In this document: piece after piece, positions 1 through 5,430 of the stretch
How the letters are laid out: every line of letters starts with the position of its first letter
Position numbering within the stretch: position 1 is the first letter of the stretch
DNA from: Burkholderiales bacterium
GTDB lineage: Bacteria; Pseudomonadota; Gammaproteobacteria; Burkholderiales; CAIKXV01
Reading direction: 5' to 3'
Length of the DNA stretch: 5,430 bases
Assembly (NCBI GenBank): GCA_019751575.1
Contig: JAIENF010000213.1
Span: 1-5,430, forward strand
The notes under the pieces: model-generated
Told to the model about the DNA's origin: nothing
Database searches by the model: none
Seen by the model: the letters and a program-made list of their open reading frames with translations, nothing else
Program-made: the position numbers and the translations under genes

Positions 1-354
1 CGGTGCATGGCAGTAGCTGCACTGCTCCTTGGGCGCCACCCACTGGCTGATCGCCACCATGAGCCGGGTGAACTCGGCCACCGAGAGATCGCCGAGCACC
101 TGGACGTTCTTGTATGCGTCCTTGGCCCGCGGGCCGTCGGACGGCACCGCAGGTATCGCGTCGGGCACGACGTTCTTGTATGTCTCCGGCACCAGGATGC
201 GCGGGTTGTAGACCTGCACCATCCCGGTACCCCGGAAGCCGTGCTGGACGCTGTCGATCGGCGGCCGCTCGCAGCCGGTCAGCAGCACGCTGGCGGCAAG
301 CGCTGCGGCAGCAAGGGAGACGCTGCGGAAAAAGCCGCTGGTGGCGCTCATCAT
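1..354 (-). CDS. pufC: PufC, reaction-centre cytochrome c subunit (N-terminal part, runs off the window)
   Basis: The product is the periplasmic multihaem cytochrome that docks on the L/M reaction centre and re-reduces the photo-oxidised special pair. The first 118 codons are present; the frame is open to position 1, so the 3' part is outside the window. Residues 9-25 are a hydrophobic signal segment, followed by the lipobox L-T-G-C with Cys28 as the predicted lipidated N-terminus, as known for PufC of several purple bacteria. The first haem motif, C-S-Y-C-H, is at residues 112-116, close to the cut. A full tetrahaem PufC is about 330-370 residues, so three more haem sites would be expected beyond the edge; they cannot be seen here. 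The start ATG overlaps the pufM stop (ATGA), implying translational coupling. A second in-frame ATG follows directly (351-349) and sits 7 nt, not 4 nt, from a GGGGG tract at 359-363, so it may be the real start. Its position after pufM fixes the assignment. Confidence 0.93.
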   Translation of the reverse strand, partial: MMSATSGFFRSVSLAAAALAASVLLTGCERPPIDSVQHGFRGTGMVQVYNPRILVPETYKNVVPDAIPAVPSDGPRAKDAYKNVQVLGDLSVAEFTRLMVAISQWVAPKEQCSYCHAP

Positions 355-1331
355 TTCACCCCCTGGATCAGCGTGGACGGGTCGGCCACCGCCGGGAACA
401 CCGCCGGGTACATCGGCGCCACGCCATGCTTCACGGCCCACAGGTACCAGTTGTCCACCACGGTGCCGGTGAGCAGGATGCCGATGCCGCCCGTGAGCGG
501 GCAGAGCACCGCGAACCACCACGCCCAGCGATGGATCGACTCCATCGTCGCGTTGAAGCCCATCGTCCAGCGCCAGAACAGTGCAGCGCGCTCCGAGGCC
601 GTGCCGCGATCCACGATCTGCTCGATCTCGCGCTCACCGCCGAACCGGGTGACCGCGAGGATCGTGGCGCCATGCATCGCGAACAGCAGTGCCGAGCCGT
701 ACAGGAACGCGATGGACAGCGCATGGAACGGGTTGTAGAACAGGTTGCCGTAGCGCAGGGAGAAGGCAGCCGTCCAGTCGAGGTGCGGGAAGATTCCGAA
801 CGGCACCGCCTCGCCCCAGCTGCCCATCAGCAACGGGCGGATGAAGCCGAGCACCAGGTAGAGCCAGATCGCCGCGGCGAACGCCCAGGCGACGTGGGTG
901 CCCAGGCCGAGTGCCCGGGCCCGCGTGTACATGCGCACCCACCAGAGCAGCATCGACAGCGTGAGGAAGAAGCCGGCCATCATCCACCAGCCGCCGTCGT
1001 TCAGCGGCGGCAGGCTGAGCCCGTAGCTGGGCGGCGGCGGTTCGAGCGCGAGCCAGAACAGTTGCCGGACGAACTGGATCGGGTCCCAGCCCACCGAGGC
1101 GAGCATGTTGAAGCCGATGATCCAGAACGACAGCAGGCCGCAGATCAGCGAGGCGAGGCCCAGCCCGCCAAGGTAGATCGGGCCGATCTGCGCATGGCCG
1201 ATGCGGCCGAGGAGGTGGACGATCAGCGGCTCTTTGCCGGTGCGCGGGCTGTTGCCCTTGCCCAGGGGCACGCCTTGGGAGGCAGGCCCGGTCGGCTGGA
1301 TCTGCGTGAAGATGTTCTGATAGTAAGCCAT
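351..1331 (-). CDS. pufM: Photosynthetic reaction centre M subunit
   Basis: The gene encodes a 326-residue inner-membrane protein with five transmembrane helices, which pairs with L to form the type-II reaction-centre core. Expected cofactor ligands are visible, here with numbers one above Rhodobacter sphaeroides M: His183 (F-P-H-L-D-W, accessory bacteriochlorophyll region), His203 (Y-N-P-F-H, special pair), His220 (A-M-H-G) and His267 (S-I-H-R-W), the last two binding the non-haem iron together with Glu235 in G-G-E-R-E. Tyr211 (equivalent of M-Tyr210) and Trp253 (equivalent of M-Trp252, next to the QA quinone) are also kept. The N-terminus A-Y-Y-Q-N-I-F-T and the length match the family, so the ATG at 1331 is preferred. 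GAGGGG at 1338-1343 lies 6 nt upstream. The gene follows pufL after 27 nt and overlaps pufC by 4 nt. No PufX-like gene can follow directly, because pufC starts inside the stop codon. The C-terminal tail after about residue 300 is extended, as in species with a bound cytochrome. Confidence 0.98.
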   Translation of the reverse strand: MAYYQNIFTQIQPTGPASQGVPLGKGNSPRTGKEPLIVHLLGRIGHAQIGPIYLGGLGLASLICGLLSFWIIGFNMLASVGWDPIQFVRQLFWLALEPPPPSYGLSLPPLNDGGWWMMAGFFLTLSMLLWWVRMYTRARALGLGTHVAWAFAAAIWLYLVLGFIRPLLMGSWGEAVPFGIFPHLDWTAAFSLRYGNLFYNPFHALSIAFLYGSALLFAMHGATILAVTRFGGEREIEQIVDRGTASERAALFWRWTMGFNATMESIHRWAWWFAVLCPLTGGIGILLTGTVVDNWYLWAVKHGVAPMYPAVFPAVADPSTLIQGVK

Positions 1332-1358
1332 GTGTATCCCCTCGATTCTCGTTTTCGC

Positions 1359-2183
1359 CTACGACCAGATGGGCAGGTTGAGCCACCAACCCCACCATTC
1401 GGGCCAACCGCGGGTCCAGAACGGACCGCTGATCACGATGCACACCGCGCTCCAGAACACGGCTGCGAGCGCGAGGAACAGGCCGAGCCGATGGATGCCG
1501 AGGGTGCCGATCGAGTAGCCGATCGAGTCGCGGAAGAACGTGTCCTCGTGCTCGGGCGTCTTCACTGCCTGCCCTTTCGGCGGATTGGTCGCCGACAACA
1601 CCAGGCCACCGTGGAGGGAGAGCGCGAAGGTGCAGGTGAAGAAGAAGCTGATCGCGATCATGTGCGCGGGGTTGTAGTGGAAGTGCAGGTACTGGTAGCC
1701 GACGTTGGACACCCAGTCGAGGTGGCTGAAGATGCCGTACGGGAACCCATGGCCCCAAGCGCCGAGCAGGAACGGCCGCACCACCACAAGGGTGACGTAG
1801 GCGCCGATCGCGAAGGAGAATGCGAAGGGCACGTGGTAGCCCATGCCGAGCTTGCGGCAGATCTCGACCTCGCGCAGCGCCCATGAACAGAAGGCCCCGA
1901 TCGCGCAGACCGTGATCAGTTGCCAGAGCCCGCCCTCGAGGAGCGGGGCCAGGCCCAGCCCGTACTTCAGGTCAGGGGGCGCGATGTTGATCTGCCAGAT
2001 GTTCCATGTCGGGCCCATTGCGGCGCCCCACAGGATCAGCGCAGTGCCGACGATGGTGAAGAACATCGTCGTCACGCCAAAGAAGCCGACGTAGAAAGGT
2101 CCTACCCAGAAATCGAAGAGGTCGCCCCCGACGAGCGTGCCGCCACGGACACGGTACTTTCGTTCGAAACTCAGCATTGCCAT
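1359..2183 (-). CDS. pufL: Photosynthetic reaction centre L subunit
   Basis: The gene encodes a 274-residue inner-membrane protein with five helices, the partner of PufM; it holds half of the special pair and the QB quinone pocket. It opens with the family signature [14 protein letters not shown]. Numbering is one above R. sphaeroides L: His154 (S-H-L-D-W), His169 (equivalent of L-His168, hydrogen bond to the special pair), His174 (special-pair ligand, N-P-A-H-M), His191 and His231 (iron ligands), Glu105, and the QB proton-path residues Glu213, Asp214 and Ser224. The position of L-Asn166 is His167 here. The C-terminus ends at P-I-W-S, some seven residues shorter than in R. sphaeroides (281). 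The start ATG at 2183 is supported by GGGAGGA at 2190-2196, 6 nt upstream; a second Met at codon 3 is less well placed. The gene lies 186 bp downstream of pufA, behind two stem-loops, and 27 bp before pufM. Confidence 0.98.
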   Translation of the reverse strand: MAMLSFERKYRVRGGTLVGGDLFDFWVGPFYVGFFGVTTMFFTIVGTALILWGAAMGPTWNIWQINIAPPDLKYGLGLAPLLEGGLWQLITVCAIGAFCSWALREVEICRKLGMGYHVPFAFSFAIGAYVTLVVVRPFLLGAWGHGFPYGIFSHLDWVSNVGYQYLHFHYNPAHMIAISFFFTCTFALSLHGGLVLSATNPPKGQAVKTPEHEDTFFRDSIGYSIGTLGIHRLGLFLALAAVFWSAVCIVISGPFWTRGWPEWWGWWLNLPIWS

Positions 2184-2270
2184 CTTGGGTCCTCCCGCCG
2201 TGCGGCGCCTCGCTGCGCCATCGCGGTCGAAATCGAAATCGGGGTCAGGTACGAATCACGCCGTCGATGC

Positions 2271-2285
2271 AGGGCCGGTGGCCCT
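2271..2285 (-). repeat. Small GC stem-loop between pufA and pufL
   Basis: AGGGCC (2271-2276) and GGCCCT (2280-2285) form a perfect 6-bp stem with a 3-nt loop. It lies 18 bp downstream, in the transcribed direction, of the larger hairpin at 2304-2339, and no T-run follows. It is probably a second element of the same mRNA structure. Confidence 0.5.
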
Positions 2286-2303
2286 CCTGATGCCCAGGTC
2301 GGC

Positions 2304-2339
2304 GGACGAGGCCCGGCGAGTCGCACCGGTGCCTCGTCC
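2304..2339 (-). repeat. Large stem-loop downstream of pufA (putative mRNA stabiliser)
   Basis: GGACGAGGC (2304-2312) and GCCTCGTCC (2331-2339) form a perfect 9-bp inverted repeat. Inside it, CCGG (2313-2316) can pair with CCGG (2326-2329), extending the stem to 13 bp with one bulged base (2330) and a 9-nt loop. It begins 30 bp after the pufA stop codon. No T-run follows on the transcribed strand, so it is not a standard Rho-independent terminator. This fits a 3' protecting structure for the pufBA transcript that still allows read-through into pufLMC. Confidence 0.7.
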
Positions 2340-2369
2340 CCCTGGGGTACAACGTGCTTCTGCTGCGTG

Positions 2370-2558
2370 CTACTTGGGTGTCGACGCCGGCATCGGCGCG
2401 TTCTGCGTGGCTGCCGGGCCCGCCTTCGGACCATCCAGCCAGTTGAACTTGTTCGTGCTCAGCAGGACGAGGTGAATCATCGCTGCGAGCGAGAACAGGA
2501 ACACGCCCTGCACCACCATGGCCCGCAAGGGGTCGAACAAACGCCAGATTCTCCACAT
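2370..2558 (-). CDS. pufA: Light-harvesting 1 (core antenna) alpha polypeptide
   Basis: The gene encodes a 62-residue single-span membrane protein. With PufB it forms the alpha-beta units of the LH1 ring that pass excitation to the reaction centre. The N-terminal [10 protein letters not shown] motif (residues 1-10) is typical of LH1 alpha. A hydrophobic span covers about residues 13-34 and contains the bacteriochlorophyll ligand His29 in [10 protein letters not shown]. Trp40 in N-W, 11 residues after the His, is the usual hydrogen-bond donor to the pigment acetyl group. Residues 44-62 form a Pro/Ala-rich tail, longer than in the Rubrivivax alpha chain as I remember it; such tails may be trimmed in the mature protein. 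The ATG at 2558 is chosen because AGGAG (2567-2571) lies 8 nt upstream. The gene starts 11 bp after the 74-codon gene at 2573-2794 and not directly after pufB, which is unusual. Confidence 0.95.
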   Translation of the reverse strand: MWRIWRLFDPLRAMVVQGVFLFSLAAMIHLVLLSTNKFNWLDGPKAGPAATQNAPMPASTPK

Positions 2559-2566
2559 GAGTCTTT

Positions 2567-2572
2567 CTCCTA
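2567..2572 (-). promoter_or_regulatory. pufA ribosome binding site overlapping the upstream stop codon
   Basis: The sequence TAGGAG on the minus strand contains both the TAG stop of the 74-codon gene (2572-2570) and the AGGAG Shine-Dalgarno of pufA (2571-2567), 8 nt before the pufA ATG. A ribosome finishing the small gene is placed right on the pufA initiation site, so pufA translation is probably coupled to it. The overlap also indicates that the small gene is a settled part of the operon. Confidence 0.75.
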
Positions 2573-2794
2573 AAGTAATTGCGACATGAAGTTGTAGACC
2601 GCCACCTTCACGCCGTCATTCAACGACTCGACGCCTTCTGCCCCCGGAAGCCAGGAACGCCAATGCCAGCCCAACTTCTGCGCGACGAGGGCGATCGCGA
2701 GAATGATCGCGAAGCTCACCGCATAGATGATTCCGAAGGACCTCGATTCACCCCTCATGAAGCTCTGCACGGAGCTTGCGGTCAGGTCTGTCAT
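2570..2794 (-). CDS. 74-residue LH1-beta-like single-span membrane protein between pufB and pufA (unassigned)
   Basis: I do not recognise this as a named gene. It encodes 74 residues: a polar N-terminus (1-19), one hydrophobic span (about 20-40), a Trp-rich membrane edge (43-50) and a polar/amphipathic tail (51-74). Residues 33-49 align without gaps to residues 31-47 of the neighbouring PufB, 11 of 17 identical, including the pattern W-x-W-R-x-W-L. The PufB pigment ligand His37 is Gln39 here, and the upstream conserved His19 has no counterpart; His44 is the only His and lies past the ligand position. It is therefore probably a diverged LH1-beta paralogue that does not bind bacteriochlorophyll in the usual way. 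The ATG at 2794 has AAAGGA (2802-2807) 7 nt upstream; a GTG at 2797 is possible but too close to it. It starts 19 bp after pufB and its stop overlaps the pufA ribosome site. A PufX-like ring subunit or assembly factor is possible; the function is inferred only. Confidence 0.85.
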   Translation of the reverse strand: MTDLTASSVQSFMRGESRSFGIIYAVSFAIILAIALVAQKLGWHWRSWLPGAEGVESLNDGVKVAVYNFMSQLL

Positions 2795-2801
2795 CACGTG
2801 T

Positions 2802-2807
2802 TCCTTT
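2802..2807 (-). promoter_or_regulatory. Ribosome binding site of the 74-codon gene
   Basis: AAAGGA on the minus strand lies 7 nt before the ATG at 2794 and only 4 nt before the GTG at 2797. It therefore favours the ATG, giving 74 rather than 75 residues, and supports independent translation of the gene. It is weaker than the AGGAGGT ahead of pufB, which suggests lower expression than the beta polypeptide. Confidence 0.65.
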
Positions 2808-2813
2808 CAGGGC

Positions 2814-2957
2814 CTAGAGCCAGGGACGCCAGGCCCACACCAGGACATGGGCAACGACGGCGATTGCCGTGAAACCGATCAGACCCTGGATGTAGAACTG
2901 GTGGAACTCTTGTGCCTCGCTGTCCGTGAGGCCGGAAATGGAGCTTCGCTCAGCCAT
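2814..2957 (-). CDS. pufB: Light-harvesting 1 (core antenna) beta polypeptide
   Basis: The gene encodes a 47-residue single-span membrane protein, the beta partner in the LH1 ring. All the family signatures are visible: [10 protein letters not shown] at residues 10-19 (conserved His19), a hydrophobic span at about 24-42, the bacteriochlorophyll ligand His37 in V-V-A-H-V-L, and the C-terminal W-A-W-R-P-W-L that ends the protein. The length is normal for LH1 beta (45-50). The ATG at 2957 has the strongest ribosome site in the window, AGGAGGT (2967-2973), 9 nt upstream, as expected for an abundant antenna protein. The gene opens the puf block 196 bp after bchZ, with no pufQ between. Downstream, where pufA would normally follow, a 74-codon paralogue-like gene begins after 19 bp. 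LH1 rather than LH2 is indicated by linkage to pufA-L-M-C. Confidence 0.97.
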   Translation of the reverse strand: MAERSSISGLTDSEAQEFHQFYIQGLIGFTAIAVVAHVLVWAWRPWL

Positions 2958-2966
2958 TTTGGTGTT

Positions 2967-2973
2967 ACCTCCT
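2967..2973 (-). promoter_or_regulatory. Strong pufB ribosome binding site
   Basis: AGGAGGT on the minus strand is a near-complete anti-16S match, 9 nt before the pufB ATG. It is the best such site in the window and is consistent with high antenna expression. Confidence 0.8.
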
Positions 2974-3017
2974 GATTAACGGCTGTTACTGCATGCCTTT
3001 GGGACATGCAGCGGGAC

Positions 3018-3041
3018 CGCCGCGAAAGGTTCATCGCGGCG
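3018..3041 (-). repeat. Perfect hairpin in the puf leader
   Basis: CGCCGCGA (3018-3025) and TCGCGGCG (3034-3041) are perfect inverted repeats of 8 bp with an 8-nt loop. The stem is nearly all G-C and lies about 60 nt upstream of the pufB start. No T-run follows in the transcribed direction, so a Rho-independent terminator is unlikely. A 5' stabiliser or RNase cleavage guide for the puf message is a reasonable guess. Confidence 0.55.
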
Positions 3042-3153
3042 AACACTTCCGTCCGATGCCGCTGGACAGAACCGGTGGCGACGCCCGCCCCGCCGTGCAG
3101 GCGGGCGCGCATCGAAAGACGCTTGTTGCAAGTCGAGCGAGCCAGGCGCGCGC

Positions 3154-4689
3154 TCATGCGGGCTGCTCCAGCTCGGGTTGCTTCGCGGGCTTCGCTGTTC
3201 CGGGTACATCGGCTGTCGCGGAAGGGGCCGGCGCCTGCGCTGCCGTGGCCGGCTTCGCCCCGGCGCCGGGTATCCGCGCGAGCGTCACGCGGGCCTCGCC
3301 GGCGTTGCGCGTGTTGCGCTCGACCTCGTCGCGCAGCTGCTTGGCGGCGGAGATGCGGACCAGCACCGGATAGGCCTCGACCTGTGCGTCGAATGCGGCC
3401 TTGGCATCTTCGTCCCAGTCGAGCTCCGCATGGAACCGCGCCGGCGTCGCCTCGACGCGGTCGAGGTCGGTGCCCAGCGGGATCATGTGGAACAGGGCGT
3501 CGAACAGCGCGTTGCAGACTTCCTGCACCAGGTAGGTCGCGCCGCTGTAGCCCATGAACGGCGTGCCGGTGTGCCGGCGGATGATCGCGCCCGGGAACGA
3601 GGCCGGGATGTAGGAGGCCTTCGCGCCCATCTCGGCGAGGTACATGCGTTCGTTGAAGCTGCCGAACATGACGAGCGGCGTCTTCTCGCGAACCATCTGG
3701 CGCACCGCCTCGTTGTCGGTCTTGGCACCGGCCTTGCGGGCGACCGCGAAGGTGCAGGGCAGGCCGAGTTCGTCTTCCAGGAAATGCCGGATGCCGCGCG
3801 AGTAGGTCTCGTTGGCCACCACCGCGAAGCTCGCGGTGCCGAAGAAGTCCTGGGTCACCGAGCGCCACAGGTCCCAGATCGGCTTGATCGTCGTGTGCTT
3901 CTCGCGCTCGATGAAGGGCTCCGGGTCGAGCCCGAGCAGTTCGCCCAGAGAGCGCAGGAACTTCGTGGTGCTGTGCAGCCCGATCGGCGCCTGCAGGTAC
4001 GGCCGATCGAGCGCCTCGCACAGCAGGCGTCCGAACTCGCGGTACATGCAGATGTTCACGTCGGCATCGACCAGCCGGCGCACGTCGGCAAGGTGGCTGC
4101 CGAGCGGGAACACCATGTTCACCTCGGCGCCGATCCCTTCGACCAGGCGGCGGATCTCGGCGACGTCGCTCGGCGAATTGAACATGCCGTAGCTCGGGCC
4201 GAGGATGTTCACCCTCGGCTTGTCGCCTTCCTTCACCGGACGGCGCTCGGGCATCGTGCCGCGCTTGGAGGCGTACTCGGTCCACAGCCAGTACATCGCG
4301 CGGTTCGCGCTCTGCCACTGGTCTTCATCGATGGTGCGCGGCAGGAAGCGCGCGATGCCGGTGCCCTCGGGCGTCACGCCGCCGCCGATCATCTCGGCGA
4401 TCGAGCCGGTGACGACCACGGCCGGCAGGTTCGGGTCGAGCACCGCATGGGCGCGCTTCATCGCGCCTTCGGTGCCGTGCTGGCCGAGTTCCTCTTCGGC
4501 AAGCCCGGTCACCACGATCGGCAGTTCATGCGGCGGCAGTGCATCGGTGTAGTGCAGCACCGAGGTGACCGGCAGGTTCTCGCAGCCCACCGGGCCGTCG
4601 ATCACGACCTGCAGCCCCTTGATCGCGGCGAAGACATAGACCGCGCCCCAGTAGCCGCCGGCCCGGTCATGGTCGAGGATCAGGCTCAT
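3154..4689 (-). CDS. bchZ: Chlorophyllide a reductase subunit Z
   Basis: The gene encodes the 511-residue NifK-like subunit of chlorophyllide a oxidoreductase. With BchY it forms the catalytic component that, fed by the BchX iron protein, reduces the C7=C8 bond of ring B in bacteriochlorophyll synthesis; the complex is soluble. The start ATG (4689) overlaps the bchY stop (ATGA), and GAGGAGG (4700-4706) lies 10 nt upstream; the frame stays open further upstream but that part is a shadow of bchY. Cys36 in [10 protein letters not shown] is the likely iron-sulphur cluster ligand contributed by this subunit. The nitrogenase-like core runs to about residue 415, followed by a protochlorophyllide-reductase-type C-terminal segment (W-D-E-D-A-K... 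to about 470). Residues 474-511 form an Ala/Pro-rich tail with little sequence constraint, making the protein slightly longer than the usual roughly 480-490. Linkage to bchY and puf rules out the paralogues BchB, BchN and NifK. Confidence 0.96.
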   Translation of the reverse strand: MSLILDHDRAGGYWGAVYVFAAIKGLQVVIDGPVGCENLPVTSVLHYTDALPPHELPIVVTGLAEEELGQHGTEGAMKRAHAVLDPNLPAVVVTGSIAEMIGGGVTPEGTGIARFLPRTIDEDQWQSANRAMYWLWTEYASKRGTMPERRPVKEGDKPRVNILGPSYGMFNSPSDVAEIRRLVEGIGAEVNMVFPLGSHLADVRRLVDADVNICMYREFGRLLCEALDRPYLQAPIGLHSTTKFLRSLGELLGLDPEPFIEREKHTTIKPIWDLWRSVTQDFFGTASFAVVANETYSRGIRHFLEDELGLPCTFAVARKAGAKTDNEAVRQMVREKTPLVMFGSFNERMYLAEMGAKASYIPASFPGAIIRRHTGTPFMGYSGATYLVQEVCNALFDALFHMIPLGTDLDRVEATPARFHAELDWDEDAKAAFDAQVEAYPVLVRISAAKQLRDEVERNTRNAGEARVTLARIPGAGAKPATAAQAPAPSATADVPGTAKPAKQPELEQPA

Positions 4690-5430
4690 ATGAGGCCCGC
4701 CTCCTCTGCCTTGCGCTGCTTGGCAAGCTTCGCGAGGTTGCGCTTCTGCTGTTCGCGGAACTCGGGTCGGTCCTGCGGCACGCCGTCCGGCACCTGCCAG
4801 ATGCCGGCCGCATGGCCTTCGCCGACGCCGGCGAAGAACGACTTCATCTCGTCGAACCGAGCCTTGTTGCCGAGCGCGGCATTGACCACCGTGGCCAGCG
4901 AACCGGCGCCGGCGGGGCCCATCAGCGGCCGTGCGGAGATCAGGTTGGTGAAGTACAGCGCCGGGATGGTCGCCTCTTTCGCGGCCTGCACGATCGGCGT
5001 GGTACCGATCGCGAGGTCGGGCTTGAACTCGTGCATCGCCGCCAGGTCCTGCTCGAGCGAGGCGCGGTACTGGACATGCACGCCCTTCGCTTCGAGCCAC
5101 TGGCGGTCGGCCTCGCTCCACGGCGTGCGCGGGCAGGCGGTACCGACGTAACGCAGGTCGGCGCCGCTCTCGACCAGCAGGCGGCCGACCAGCAGTTCGG
5201 AGCCTTCGTAGCCGCTCATCGTGATGCGGCCCTTGATCGGCATCTTCGACAGCGCACCGCGGATCATCGGCAGGATCCGGTTCTTCGCAGCGTCGATCTT
5301 CTCGCGCGATACGTTCACCGACTGCCCGATGGCTTCGAGCCAGGCTTCGGTACCGTCATGCCCGACCGGCGCCGAACCGACGATCGGACGGCCTGCGGCC
5401 TCGAACTCGCGGATGCTGGCGGTGTAGAAC
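4686..5430 (-). CDS. bchY: Chlorophyllide a reductase subunit Y (C-terminal part, 5' end outside the window)
   Basis: This is the NifD-like partner of BchZ in chlorophyllide a oxidoreductase. The C-terminal 247 codons are present. The frame is open from the window edge (first whole codon at 5429, starting [10 protein letters not shown]), so roughly the first half of a protein of about 480-520 residues lies outside. An apparent start at 5318 is an internal GTG (Val) and should not be used as the gene start. Visible family marks are [11 protein letters not shown], then [11 protein letters not shown], whose Cys (residue 99 of the fragment) is probably the last of the cluster ligands of this subunit; the others would be upstream. 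[18 protein letters not shown] follows. The end is a charged tail rich in Lys, Arg and Glu. It overlaps bchZ by ATGA, so the two subunits are probably made in equal amounts. Confidence 0.94.
   Translation of the reverse strand, partial: FYTASIREFEAAGRPIVGSAPVGHDGTEAWLEAIGQSVNVSREKIDAAKNRILPMIRGALSKMPIKGRITMSGYEGSELLVGRLLVESGADLRYVGTACPRTPWSEADRQWLEAKGVHVQYRASLEQDLAAMHEFKPDLAIGTTPIVQAAKEATIPALYFTNLISARPLMGPAGAGSLATVVNAALGNKARFDEMKSFFAGVGEGHAAGIWQVPDGVPQDRPEFREQQKRNLAKLAKQRKAEEAGLI

Larger units (their letters stand above)
2184..2369 (-). promoter_or_regulatory. pufA-pufL intercistronic region with stem-loops
   Basis: These 186 bp separate the antenna genes from the reaction-centre genes. I see no convincing small gene in them. 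The region holds two strong inverted repeats (2304-2339 and 2271-2285, listed separately) and, close to pufL, a short CGCC/GGCG stem at 2196-2207 that touches the pufL ribosome binding site at 2190-2196. Known biology: in Rhodobacter puf operons, hairpins in this same gap protect the upstream pufBA message from 3'-to-5' decay and so raise the ratio of LH1 to reaction centres. The position and structure here suggest the same role, which is inferred. Confidence 0.65.
2958..3153 (-). promoter_or_regulatory. bchZ-pufB intergenic leader with three inverted repeats
   Basis: This 196-bp gap holds no credible gene; in particular there is no pufQ-like frame with its own start and ribosome site. In transcription order it contains inverted repeats at 3107-3082 (CGCCCGCC/GGCGGGCG, 8 bp, 10-nt loop), 3041-3018 (8 bp, 8-nt loop) and 3009-2991 (7 bp with one G-U pair, 5-nt loop), followed by the pufB ribosome site AGGAGGT at 2967-2973. 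No TGT-N12-ACA box of the PpsR/CrtJ type was found by eye, and no clear -35/-10 pair. It could carry an internal puf promoter, an mRNA processing site for the bch-puf transcript, or both. Which of these applies cannot be told from the sequence. Confidence 0.5.

Noticed and set aside
114..1886. A 590-codon open frame on the plus strand opposite pufM and pufL
   Set aside because: Same artefact: composition dominated by Arg, Ala, Glu and His, antisense to clear reaction-centre genes with all ligands intact.
2304..2339. Rho-independent terminator after pufA
   Set aside because: The stem is strong, but the bases that follow in the transcribed direction are GC-rich with no T-run, and pufLMC downstream must still be transcribed.
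2570..2794. A second PufA (LH1 alpha) copy or a PufQ homologue for the 74-codon gene
   Set aside because: It lacks the alpha N-terminal W-x-I-W-x-x-x-D-P motif and the H...NW pattern, and it shows no PufQ-like features; the match to the beta C-terminal signature is much better.
2958..3153. A pufQ gene between bchZ and pufB
   Set aside because: No frame in the gap has a ribosome site, a stop before pufB and a PufQ-like hydrophobic span; the longest run from an ATG near 3112 simply runs on through pufB in another frame.
2958..3153. PpsR/CrtJ operator (TGT-N12-ACA) in the puf leader
   Set aside because: Each TGT in the gap was checked at the required 12-base spacing and none is followed by ACA.
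2879..4318. A 479-codon minus-strand frame spanning bchZ, the gap and part of pufB
   Set aside because: It is out of frame with bchZ and pufB, has low-complexity Arg/Ala composition, and covers the start and ribosome site of pufB.
3178..5151. A 657-codon open frame on the plus strand opposite bchZ and bchY
   Set aside because: It is the antisense shadow of two well-supported genes in high-GC DNA. Its translation is rich in Arg, His, Ala and Gly, has no recognisable domain and has no matching operon context.
4686..5318. Start of bchY at the GTG at 5318
   Set aside because: The frame continues open upstream to the window edge with BchY-like sequence, so this GTG is an internal Val codon.

Overview
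The window is part of the photosynthesis gene cluster of a purple (anoxygenic phototrophic) proteobacterium. Every gene that can be supported lies on the minus strand, so transcription runs from position 5430 towards position 1. In that direction the order is bchY (5' end outside the window), bchZ, pufB, a 74-codon unassigned gene, pufA, pufL, pufM and pufC (3' end outside the window). The high GC content, the type-II reaction-centre L and M subunits, a tetrahaem-type PufC lipoprotein, and the absence of pufQ before pufB and pufX after pufM argue against a Rhodobacter-type alphaproteobacterium. They fit a beta- or gammaproteobacterial phototroph of the Rubrivivax/Chromatiales kind. This taxonomic guess is an inference from remembered sequences.

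Region by region: 5430-3154 encodes the two NifDK-like subunits of chlorophyllide a reductase, coupled by an ATGA overlap. A 196-bp gap (3153-2958) holds three inverted repeats and the strong ribosome binding site of pufB. Positions 2957-2370 carry the core antenna genes: pufB (LH1 beta), the 74-residue membrane protein gene, and pufA (LH1 alpha). A 186-bp gap (2369-2184) holds two GC-rich stem-loops, in the place where other puf operons carry mRNA-stabilising hairpins between antenna and reaction-centre genes. Positions 2183-1 encode L, M and the N-terminal third or so of the cytochrome subunit, with M and C again joined by an ATGA overlap.

Functionally, BchYZ (with BchX, expected upstream) reduces ring B of chlorophyllide a on the way to bacteriochlorophyll a. 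LH1 alpha and beta bind that pigment in a ring around the reaction centre. L and M hold the special pair, the accessory pigments and the quinones, and PufC re-reduces the oxidised special pair from the periplasmic side.

The most unusual item is the 74-residue gene at 2573-2794, inserted between pufB and pufA, which are normally adjacent. Around its membrane exit the protein matches the PufB of this window (11 of 17 residues identical, including the W-x-W-R-x-W-L signature). However, the bacteriochlorophyll-binding His is Gln, the second conserved His is absent, and a tail of about 25 residues follows. It looks like a diverged LH1-beta paralogue that has lost its pigment ligand, possibly a ring-opening or linker subunit analogous to PufX. 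The homology is read from the sequence; the function is inferred.
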